64,000 nucleotides of DNA. Source: Terebella lapidaria. Taxonomy: Eukaryota; Annelida; Polychaeta; Terebellida; Terebellidae. Shown one piece after another: positions 25,901 to 45,700 of the stretch (the first letter of the stretch is position 1; every line of letters begins with the position of its first letter). The DNA is taken from NCBI GenBank assembly GCA_949152475.1, contig OX424559.1, forward strand, positions 15,469,809-15,533,808, written 5' to 3'. The position numbers and the translations under genes are program-made. Under the pieces are notes generated by a model that was not told the DNA's origin, ran no database searches, and saw only the letters and a program-made list of their open reading frames with translations.

Positions 25901-26133
25901 CGTTTTTGCACTCATTCAATCCACCTTTAAATTCATCTATCCTACAGTACAATTTCCATGTGGTATATATTTATATAATGTATTCATACCCATTACTCTG
26001 TGACATATAGCTGACATACCGGGGTCCGGGCGGCCAGCGCATGTTTATGACATCAGAGACGGGGATATTTCCGGACACATATCCCGTGGAACCTTGTGAC
26101 AGCGCCGAGACCTGCTATAGTATCATGGTGTAG
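16961..26133 (+). CDS. PhoPQ-related / AprA-like secreted protein, copy 2 (15 exons)
   Basis: Exons: 16961-17023, 17553-17685, 17951-18077, 18391-18502, 18769-18885, 19135-19239, 19479-19568, 19726-19858, 19949-20066, 20417-20504, 20652-20690, 20949-21043, 25413-25503, 25727-25795, 26011-26133. They join in frame to 500 aa ending at TAG. A signal peptide (MSKLLVLIICGIAGVVF) leads a PhoPQ-related fold with GASKRGWTTW, ATGDEFF and ENAEH as the likely Ser-Asp-His residues, and a C-terminal PCDSAETC cysteine pair. Exons 2-14 equal copy 1 in length except exon 2 (one codon shorter) and exon 3 (two codons longer). Intron 12 is swollen to 4.4 kb by MITEs and satellite. Exon 9 is identical in nucleotides to copy 1. 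Biochemical role unknown; Dictyostelium AprA is a secreted proliferation repressor. Confidence 0.88.
21287..21411. mobile_element. Short MITE-like element
   Basis: The ends read cagaggcggatccagg and, reverse-complemented, catagacggatctagg: imperfect 16-bp inverted termini around a G/C-homopolymer-rich core. It lies in intron 12 of the plus-strand AprA-like gene. No target-site duplication was established. Confidence 0.4.
21426..21988. mobile_element. MITE with CCGTATAATCGCGCATATAAG termini
   Basis: The left terminus (from 21426) is ccgtataatcgcgcatataa and the right terminus is its exact complement, flanked by TA at 21424-21425 and 21989-21990. Inside, ataaggacatgttcttatatt words recur in both orientations. 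It is about 560 bp, without coding capacity. The TA target suggests a Tc1/mariner-type mobiliser. Confidence 0.75.
22085..23870 (+). repeat. 147-bp satellite-like tandem repeat with composite tail
   Basis: Roughly nine units carry gcgacgagtccgaaaataac, cgtttcgctctacgacgcac and cgggtcaaggtcaa. Successive ttagacatg landmarks at 22792, 22939 and 23087 give a 147-148 bp period. The last copies (23160-23870) join a second module (caggaagcctcaagg...cggaaaccaaaacggcgg) ending near a ggcatttctgccgaaatgcc palindrome. The same modules occur in reverse order and orientation at about 8570-9135. The block is in intron 12 of the AprA-like copy 2. ORFs inside are shadows. Confidence 0.8.
25195..25412 (+). 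repeat. Decayed partial copies of exon 13 upstream of the real exon
   Basis: The intron before exon 13 (25413-25503) contains several diverged pieces resembling its first half, for example gagggtcatctcaaaa (about 25202), tagtcgtctcaaaa (about 25243) and tgacgagattgctgttcgag (about 25282). The exon itself has gacgagatttccggctggcc and ggtcgtctcaaaa. The preceding intron bases are repeated too. Confidence 0.6.
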
Positions 26134-28693
26134 CTAGTATCAATATGTAACTACAGTATCATGGCGCATGTCGACTGCTGACTGTATATGTATTACTAGT
26201 AAACTGTGTCACAAAACTTGTTTTCCTATTTTGTTTATATGTACTACAATTGCCAGATCCGATATGAAATTAGATTTTTGAGCTTTTTGCCACAAGTGCA
26301 GCGATAGTAAGAGGTTATCATACTTATGACTTCACAAACTTTACACGGGAATCAACAACAAATATCAAATATGTTCCAGGCTATCAACAAAACAAAACAA
26401 AACAATATTTCAATACATGTACACACACAAAAATTATTATCATATTTCCTATAAGGTAAACTGATACATTTGTTCTACAGGTAGTATAGTGACCAATTTA
26501 GACTATCCCTAACTTCATGAACTTTGTTCGTGTGGTGTACCTGTGTATGAAGTTCTGTAAACCAACATCATTTCATTGGAGATTCTACAAAAAATCCAAA
26601 CACAATATGGTTCAGTAGAGTTTATTTTATTGGGTGACCTGGAGTTGGCAATATCGCCCTCACACAACACCGCCCACCTACCCCCCCCCCCCCCCCCCAA
26701 CCCCCAATCCCCCGTCCCACCCGTCCTCCCTGCTCAATCATAACATCGGAAGTTCCACAACTACCAAACTTGCAATAATTTTACAATAATTTTCTGGGAT
26801 GGGCAAAGTTATACACATATTTCTAATCTAATCTATGATACATTATCGTGCTTTGAAAACACAATCCAACTAGCATCTCATCAGACGCATGTAGCTGACA
26901 CATTCATCCAAATCATATATGACAGAAAGATGCAGGGCAATTTCATTACAAAAATTTCTTTACATTCTGTCATTTACAATGGATACCAATCACTTTCAAT
27001 TTCACAAGTGTCACATTTCACACTTTTTGCACTTCCTAAATTCTTGCCATTGTCACATTTCAAATGCACCTAATCTGATAACAAAATGGGTGTTATCACA
27101 CATGTACTTCAAACTATATTTTCAACGGAAAATTTACAATATTATTCACTGATATGTACAAGGATGACTTGAACAAGAAATTTTAACTCCGTGTACATGC
27201 ATGTATATTATGATCTAGAGGGAAAAAAATCTTGACTTAGAGGGTTTTTTCTCCTTCATTGTATGTACATGTAGATCATTTATTATCGTGTCCAACATCA
27301 CATTTTACATTATCACATGTAAATTTGATAAATAACACACTATGTATGTATTCTATGTACACATTGTGCCTTTCATTTTACAGCTACCAGATATTGAACA
27401 TGAGGGATAAAGTGGAGATATTTATCTACTCAAATTATGACAACAAAAATTCAAAATCACATTGCACAATTTACAGGCTACATGTAGCATATATATTGAA
27501 TGAGAAAGTGGAGATACTAGTATATAACTAATCAAATTACAACAAAAAGAATTCGAAATCTCACACACGGAGAAGAATCTGAGTATCGTTATAAAATTGG
27601 CAGTTCACTAGAAATTATACTGTAATATTTGATACTTCAAAAACAAATGATAATACTGCTTCTATATATGAATCCCTGCTTGAAACTGAATATATTCAAT
27701 ATTTTGGGCAGTTCATTGGCAATAGAAATAAAACAATATTGTTCTTTGGCAATAGCAACAACACCTCCATCGAGTATCAAATTCAAACATCGATCGGACA
27801 GCACCAAATACTACACTTTTTTGTGATTGTGAGATCTGTACATGCAAGATATCGAGTCTGATCACAGGAGAAATCAGGTGCGCAGACTTACATGTATATA
27901 TATCGTGTATATAGATATACATAGTACATAGTATATATACTAGTATATTAATCACAAATCACTTGCCCAGTTGTTTGTTACAAATACTGTACAATCACTT
28001 GTCTAAGACATGCACTGGACCGAAACCCGAGTGGTAAAGTGTTTCTCATCTCCTGTGTAAGAGTTCCGCGAGTAGGACGGTCCCGAAACTTAGCAGGGCA
28101 TAAAAACCGCCTGGGAGTGAACGAGTCAGGCTGGGCGGATCTGAGGGGGGTGAAGGGGGGAGGAGGGTTAGTATGTGCATGTGGAGGAGGGTGGGGGGTT
28201 GGGAGGGGGCAGTGAGGTGGAGGTGGTGGGGAAAAAAGTTGAGAGTTCATCAGTTTTTTTTTTTACACTTCATTTGTGCATCATTTTCTTGAAGATTACC
28301 AGTGCAAATATAACAGAGAAACTTATAATACATACAGAAAACAGTATTGCAAATAACAAATATAATTGAATGATTGAGTAATTTTAATTTCTTGCATTTC
28401 ATCATTTTTCACAATTTTTTACGATCTTGTTGCTATGTAACGGCATTAATTACTTTCATTCTCATATTTATTCCTTCACTATATTAATAACTAATATATT
28501 ATCATGCTTGATATGTTAGTTCTAATTAATCATACACCCACACCAATATTAGATTTTTGATAAACACACTACTACTAGTTTTGTGACTGTCACTCAACAC
28601 ACGAACTAGCCAAGTCCATGAACTTCACTGACAAAGGACAAATGAAGGGCACATGTATTGTTTCTTGCTGTCATTATAACAATCCCTCTTTGC
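26134..28693. other. AT-rich intergenic region between convergent genes
   Basis: This 2.6 kb lies between the stop of AprA-like copy 2 and the stop of glycerol kinase, so it holds both 3' UTRs. No ORF with recognisable domains. Notable simple sequence: a C-homopolymer run at about 26680-26700 and a G-rich tract at 28141-28233. A possible minus-strand AATAAA for glycerol kinase is near 28468. Confidence 0.5.
28141..28233 (+). other. G-run cluster with quadruplex potential
   Basis: Repeated runs of three to six G separated by short A/T/G spacers over about 90 bp of the plus strand. This is the template strand downstream of the glycerol kinase stop, so RNA from that gene would be C-rich here. 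Confidence 0.6.
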
Positions 28694-39024
<10,331 letters not shown>

Positions 39025-39129
39025 AGCGAACGGCGCGCCCCCTGGCGAATGTGACCGTAACTAATACTAGGATGCTCGGTCACAAAAAAGAAAAGGTCAT
39101 CTCTACAATCTACATCGAAGATGACCTTG

Positions 39130-39720
39130 TGATTGATTGGTTGATTGATTTTTATTTGCATGAATAATGTAAATATAAGATAATACAAAATTTAATGTAA
39201 ATATATTGTAAAATACATTTTTGTAAAACATAATAAATACATTAAATACACAGGTTAACACAACAAAGCGAAAAGACACTTGTTTCCATTGTGGGCCACA
39301 AAAATCTATCACAATAGCAACCATAGGATAGTAACATATGTATAATAAAAACTGATGTGAAAGTAGATTTACTCGGCTAGAAATACACAAATTCTCTGTT
39401 TTCCATTTGGACCACTTTTTGAAATAAAATTTATTTAACCCTGTTTTTATAAAATGACTTAGAATACTGACTTTGACATGACTAGGTAGGTCGTTAAATA
39501 GCTCGGTCCTGATGTACATAAAACTGGACGAACCAAAAGAAGGGACTTGAGGGATGACTAGAGACATGGTACTGGATCTAGTGTTGTAGCGCGCTGTGTT
39601 AAATTTGGAAGAATCAGAGGGGTATTGGGGGGCTTCGCGGTTTACCAAGTTAAACAAATGGTTCAGTTTAAGCTGTTGTACTCTTAGCTCCACAGGCAAC
39701 ATGTGAATTGTGATTACTGA
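39130..39720 (-). pseudogene. 3' end of a non-LTR retrotransposon
   Basis: The minus-strand ORF contains QYPSDSSKFNTARYNTRSS and then FMYIRTELFNDLPSHVKVS, the arrangement seen at the C-terminus of CR1/Rex-type LINE proteins (tyrosine/arginine-rich strand, then ...LFNDLP). The fragment ends in a degenerate AATC-type tail (aatcaatcaaccaatcaatc) at 39131-39151. The tail lies about 105 bp upstream of the glycerol kinase ATG, in the same orientation, so the GK promoter must be compact or overlap it. Confidence 0.65.
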
Positions 39721-40403
39721 TTAGAACTATAAAGAAACAACACCTGGACAGCTTGTAGTACTGCTTTGTACCAGATTGTATCAGCAAGAGTACTAAGGTG
39801 CGCATTGTGAGGGCACTACGCCTATTGCCTTTTATTTTCAATATTTGAACATGCCATGGATATCCTACCAGCACTATGGGTATCATACCCAGCATAGGAT
39901 AAACCCGAAAACAATCATGGGTTAGAAAACCCAATAACAAGCCACAGAGAATCTCCACTGATTGTGGAAAACTTCTGCTGCCGCATAGCGGGATAAATGG
40001 GATATTAAAACAGTGTCCTCTTTTATACACTAGTTTGACACTGAGAGTACATGTATTTGTCTGAACGCAAAGGTTCTCCTCCCCGTGCAATGCGTTCAGG
40101 GCGCAATGCCCGGGCTGGCATATTTCCCACCTTTTGTAAAGTTTCAGGGAAAAAATAATAAAAACAATCACAACAAATTATTTGTAAATACTTTTGTACG
40201 GATGTGTTCAGAATGTTCTAGTAGGTACATTTATTATTATGCCTTGCTCAACATTAATTTATTTTTAAATATATATTGGGGTGATTTTGCCCGAAGATCA
40301 CGGCAGGAGATTCTTTGCAAACATTACTCTTGTTTTGGACCCTTCATGTTCGAAACACGTGCGCTGAATTGCAGCGTCCTCTAATCCTCTCGTCCCATTG
40401 TAC
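39721..40403. other. Intergenic, nothing recognised
   Basis: About 680 bp between the LINE tail fragment and the solo LTR. The 167-aa minus ORF here has no recognisable domain. Confidence 0.4.
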
Positions 40404-40926
40404 TGTAACAATGGTTTTACGTCATCCCTCGTTTCTCGTGCTCCGGGGGTTATAAATACTCTAGAGCTGTCTTGTTTAGTGGAGTTGTCTCAGAGCTGAG
40501 GAAGGCGAGAGGACGACGGAGGGCTCGGCCATGAGCTCTACGTCCCATCTCACCGGCTAAGGCCCTCGAGGGCCCTGGGGAAGACTTCCAATAGGGGGCC
40601 CAGGAGGGGGACCTGATGATTCGGGGCTCGTCCCTGTGATCACCGGTCTCTCGCCCTGGAATGGTGCGCCACAGGCTCCGGCAGACCGTCGGGCTGTCCA
40701 GGCCTCCATCCTTGTGGCAGTGCCGTCAGCGAGACTGGCCAGCAACATGCCCACGTGCGCGAGTTCTGTGGTGCCGCTTCCATGGCATCTCAGGCTCGGC
40801 ACATGGCTACATTACCATAACTAAATGTACATGTTGTATGACGGCCGGACTGTTACCTGGTTGTAGTTCTAGTAATTACGACACCCGCTGCGTGCGCCCT
40901 GTGCACCGCGGGCGTCAAACGTTACA
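40404..40926 (+). repeat. Solo Gypsy LTR, plus orientation
   Basis: Begins TGTAACA and ends GTTACA, 523 bp. TATAAATA at 40451 fits a U3 promoter. The sequence is the reverse-oriented relative of the LTR at 49741, with shared words gctcatggccgagc (complement), cagaccgtcgggctgtcca, actagaactacaaccaggtaac (complement) and gcgggcgtcaaacg. No target-site duplication was found, and no internal sequence of this orientation flanks it. Confidence 0.75.
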
Positions 40927-40989
40927 TATTTATTAAACACATTTGAGCGACAAATATTTCTGTGACACACACACACATTTCATCCTTGT

Positions 40990-41470
40990 TTCAAACTCAT
41001 TCAGTCATCATGGCACAGCCAACAGTTATTGAGATTGGACATGCTGTGAACTTCCATGACAACTTGTGCATAGTCACAGGGAAGTCTCTGGTGGTGAATG
41101 GCATGTGTTTCACCTCATGGACTTGGCGACCGTTGATGAACACAAAGATTTCCCCAGGTGCCACCTGGCAGAAGCAGACCTCCTTGATGGCATCTTGCCT
41201 GCAGAGCTCCTTGAGGGCGATGATTGGGAGATCCCTGACTTCGTGACTGCGCCAGCACCATCAGCACCAGTTGCAGCACCTGAAGTGGGTCCCCAGGAGT
41301 AGGAGATGGACCAGGGAGAGGCTGAGGCCCCCAGCACCAGCACCAGATTCGTGCCTGTGATGGAAAAAAGATGTGGAAACTTTTGCATCATCCATCATTT
41401 TTGCATTATCCAAAGTTACAAACACCCAGACGAAGTACACCGTAAAAATATTCAAAGGTAGCTCAAGTTT
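40990..41470 (+). pseudogene. Decayed ORF resembling transposon-derived DUF3504/Crypton-like proteins
   Basis: Short open pieces in two frames: HVFHLMDLATVDEHKDFPRC with ADLLDGILPAELLEGDDWEIP (41066-41302), and farther on TFASSIIFALSKVTNTQTKYTVKIFKG (from 41376) in another frame. The second resembles the N-terminal 'NTKKQTK-A-KIFK' region of DUF3504/ZMYM-like tyrosine-recombinase relatives. Stops and frame changes make it non-functional. The match is from memory of the family pattern and is weak. Confidence 0.3.
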
Positions 41471-41742
41471 ACATAAAATATATCGAAGAAAAACTTCAGA
41501 CATTATGCTTTTAGATTATCATAATATGCGGTCACAACAGCTGGGGCAAGCAATACATTTATTGAGCTAAATACCACGCCCACAAAACAGTATGCACGCT
41601 GCTGCTCCGTTTCTCGCCCACTTCACCTATTCATCTCCGATTTCGATGTCCATTCCAGCCCCGTAATCAGTGTAACATCAAAAAACATCCTCGGAATATT
41701 TGCACATACCGTTTTCTAGTTTTTTAGCAGTTTTTTAGCTTA

Positions 41743-42080
41743 CCGACCCACAAGGGCCGATAAGTTATTGTCGTGGTTTTTCGTCCGTCGTTCGTCCTCG
41801 TCGTCGTCCTCATCGTCTGTTAACACTTTTAATCTCTTTTTTTTCGGGCTGATGAATTTGCCCATAAATTTGTGTGAATAGGTATTGGGTCAACACCCCA
41901 GAGGTTTTTTTCCTTTTTTTTTCTTGATTGAATCGTTTATGCAGTTTTGGCGGCCATTTTCATGCCGAAAATAGCTGTTTTTGCATGTTTTTCAACTTCA
42001 AAAATATATTCTCGAAAACTGTCTGATTGGTTTTGAGATTTCAGTTTCAAAATGTTCCCTTCATGTATCATTATAATATG
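41743..42080 (+). repeat. GTCGTCC-head interspersed repeat, truncated copy
   Basis: Opens cttaccgacccacaagggcc...gttattgtcgtgg and a GTCGTC microsatellite, then tttggcggccatttt and gtctgattggttttgagatt, as in the block at 5459. The copy is interrupted at 42081 by the start of a Gypsy LTR, so the repeat was there first. Confidence 0.8.
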
Positions 42081-42334
42081 TGTAACATTTGACGCCTGTG
42101 GCGCACAGGGAGCACACGGCGGGCGTCGTACCTACTAGAACTACAACCAGGTAACAGTCCGTCCGGACAAGTCCGACCATCATACATCACATCATAACAC
42201 ATCACCATCATCATCCCCAACATCAACAACAACATCATCATCATCATATACAACATATACATTAGTTATGGTGATGCAGCCGAATGCGGAGCCTGAGATG
42301 CTATGGGAGCGGCACCACAGAACTCGCACACGTG
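42081..42334 (-). repeat. Partial 3' LTR of Gypsy element 2
   Basis: Starts tgtaacatttgacgcc. It follows the LTR at 49741 through actagaactacaaccaggta, the CAT/CAA-rich stretch and gatgctatgggagcggc, then departs from it after cacacgtg. This is about 250 of the roughly 600 bp expected. Confidence 0.75.
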
Positions 42335-42734
42335 TGTCACGACGTTATCTGTAAAGTGCCGTTAAGTGTAAAGTAGCAGAACTCGATTGGGGGATCGAAC
42401 TATGGCTATGTCTTATATCAAACTATTTGTATTGGTGTACTGATTATTCGCCAGGTGTCTCTCCATGGCATGATATTCGCACGCGCGTGCCTTCCTCCAA
42501 TCTGGTCAATGCACGACGGGTATTGCGTTCAGCACGTGTTCATGGTGTTGTAGATCATTTATAAGCGTCATTGCGTCAAACTAACTTGATTGGGAAAACT
42601 TGGGTACAGTTTGCCTGTGTTGGACAGAAGTCATATGCTGGCCATGATGTTAAGTCAAAATATTTTATTATTGGTGATGGGCAGGTTAAAATTAATCTGT
42701 TGAAAATCAGACCAATTATTGATGATCGATTATG
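42335..42734. other. Unassigned junction between LTR remnant and minisatellite
   Basis: About 400 bp of no recognised family. It contains one inverted 16-base copy of part of the minisatellite unit (ccgttaagtgtaaagt at 42359-42374). A plus-strand ORF starting near 42571 runs into the array and is probably fortuitous. Confidence 0.5.
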
Positions 42735-45700
42735 TCACTGTGACCACTTCACAATTAACGGGATGTCTGACTCTGTGCACTGTGACCACTTTACACTTAA
42801 CGGGAGGTCTGACTCTGTCCATTGTGACCACTTTACACTCAACGGGAGGTCTGACTCTTTCCATTGTCACCACTTTACACTTCACGGGAGGTCTGACTCT
42901 GTTCACTGTGACCACTTTACACTTAACTGGAGGTCTGACTCTGTCCACAGTGACCACTTTACACTTAACGGGAGGTCTGACTCTGTCCACAGTGACCACT
43001 TTACACTTAACGGGAGGTCTGACTCTGTCCATTGTGACCACTTTACACTTAACGGGAGGTCTGACTCTGTCCATTGTGACCACTTTACACTTACCGGGGG
43101 GTCTGACTCTGTCCATTGTGACCACTTTACACTTAACGGGAGGTCTGACTCTGTCTATTAAGACCACTTTACACTTAACGGGAGGTCTGACTCTGTCCAT
43201 TGTGACCACTTTACACTTAACGGGGGGTCTGACTCTGTCCATTGTGACCACTTTACACTTAACGGAGGTCTGACTCTGTCCATTATGACTACTTTACACT
43301 TAACGGGAGGTCTGACTCTGTCCACTGACACCTAACGGGAGATCTGACTCTGTCCACTGTGACCACTTTACACTTAACGGGAGGTCTAACTCTGTCCACT
43401 TTGACCACTTCACAATTAACGGGAGGTCGAACCCTGTCCACTGTGACCAATTTACACTTAACGGGAGGTCTGACTCTGTCCACTGTGACCACTTTACACT
43501 TAACGGGAGGTCCGACTCTGTCCATTGTGACCACTTTACACTTAACGGGAGGTCTGACTCTGTCCATTGTGACCACTTTACACTTACCGGGGGGTCTGAC
43601 CCTGTCCATTGTGACCACTTTACACTTAACCGGAGGTCTGACTCTGTGCACTGTGACCACTTTACACTTAACGGGAGGTCTGACTCTGTCCATTGTGACC
43701 ACTTTACACTCAACGGGAGGTCTGACTCTTTCCATTGTCACCACTTTACACTTCACGGGAGGTCTGACTCTGTTCACTGTGACCACTTTACACTTAACTG
43801 GAGGTCTGACTCTGTCCACAGTGACCACTTTACACTTAACGGGAGGTCTGACTCTGTCCACAGTGACCACTTTACACTTAACGGGAGGTCTGACTCTGTC
43901 CATTGTGACCACTTTACACTTAACGGGAGGTCTGACTCTGTCCATTGTGACCACTTTACACTTACCGGGGGGTCTGACTCTGTCCATTGTGACCACTTTA
44001 CACTTAACGGGAGGTCTGACTCTGTCTATTAAGACCACTTTACACTTAACGGGAGGTCTGACTCTGTCCATTGTGACCACTTTACACTTAACGGAGGTCT
44101 GACTCTGTCCATTATGACTACTTTACACTTAACGGGAGGTCTGACTCTGTCCACTGACACCTAACGGGAGGTCTGACTCTGTCCACTGTGACCACTTTAC
44201 ACTTAACGGGAGGTCTGACTCTGTACACATTGACCACTTTACACTTAACGGGAGGTCTGACTCTGTCCATTGTGTCACTTTACACTTAACGGGAGGTCTG
44301 ATTCTGTCCACTGTGACCACTCTACACTTAACGGGAGGTCTGACTCTGTCTACTGTGACCACTTTACACTTATTGGGAGGTCTGACTCTGTCCACTGTGA
44401 CCACTTTACACTTAACGGGAGGTCCGACACTGTCCATTTTACACTTAACGGGATGTCTGACTCTGTCCACTGTGACCACTTTACACTTAACGGGAGGTCT
44501 GACTCTGTCCACTGTGACAACTTTACACTTAACGGGAAGTCTGACTCTGTCCACTGTGACCACTTTACACTTAACGGGAGGTCTGACTCTGTCCACTGTG
44601 ACCACTTTACACTTAACGGGAAGTCTGACTCTGTCCACTGTGACCACTTTACACTTAACGGGAGGTATGAATTTGTCCACTGTGACCACTTCACACTTAA
44701 CGGGAGGTCTGACTCTGTAAACTGTGACCACTTTACACTTAACGGGAGGTATGACTCTGTCCACTGTGACCACTTTACACTTAACGGGAGGTCTGACTCT
44801 GTCCACTGTGACCACCTTACACTTAACGGGAAGTCTGACTCTGTCCACTGTGACCACTTTACTCTTAACGGGAGGTCTGACTCTGTCCACTGTGACCACT
44901 TTACACTTAACGGGAGGTCTGACTCTGTACACATTGACCACATTACACTTAACGGGAGGTCTGACTCTGTCCATTGTGTCACTTTACACTTAACGGGAGG
45001 TCTGATTCTGACCACTGTGACCACTCTACACTTAACGGGAGGTCTGACTCTGTCTACGGTGACCACTTTACACTTATTGGGAGGTCTTACTCTGTCCACT
45101 GTGACCACTTTACACTTAACGGGAGGTCCGACTCTGTCCATTTTACACTTAACGGGATGTCTGACTCTGTCCACTGTGACCACTTTACACTTAACGGGAG
45201 GTCTGACTCTGTCCACTGTGACCACTTTACACTTAACGGGAAGTCTGACTCTGTCCACTGTGACCACTTTACACTTAACGGGAGGTCTGACTCTGTCCAC
45301 TGTGACCACTTTACACTTAACGGGAAGTCTGACTCTGTCCACTGTTACCACTTTACACTTAACGGGAAGTCTGCCTCTGTCCATTGTGACCACTTTACAC
45401 TTAACGGGAGGTCTGACTCTGTCCACTGTGACCACTTCACACTTAAAGGGAAGTCTGACTCTGTGCACTGTGACCACTTTACACTTAACGGGAGGTCTGA
45501 CTCTGTCCATTGTGACTACTTTACACTTAACGGGAGGTCTGTCTCTGTCCACTGTGACACTTAACGGGAGGTCTGACTCTGTCCACTGTCACAATTTCAC
45601 AATTAACGCGAGGTCTAACTCTGTCCACTGTGACCACTTTACATTTAACGGGAGGTCTGACTCTGTCCACAGTGACCACTTTACACTTAACGGGAGGTCT

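Noticed and set aside
27978..28250. Proline-rich 90-aa minus ORF
   Set aside because: Product of the G-rich tract; no supporting features.
40557..40936. ORFs of 62-91 aa around 40.6-40.9 kb
   Set aside because: They lie inside the solo LTR and have counterparts in the LTR at 49.7-50.2 kb.
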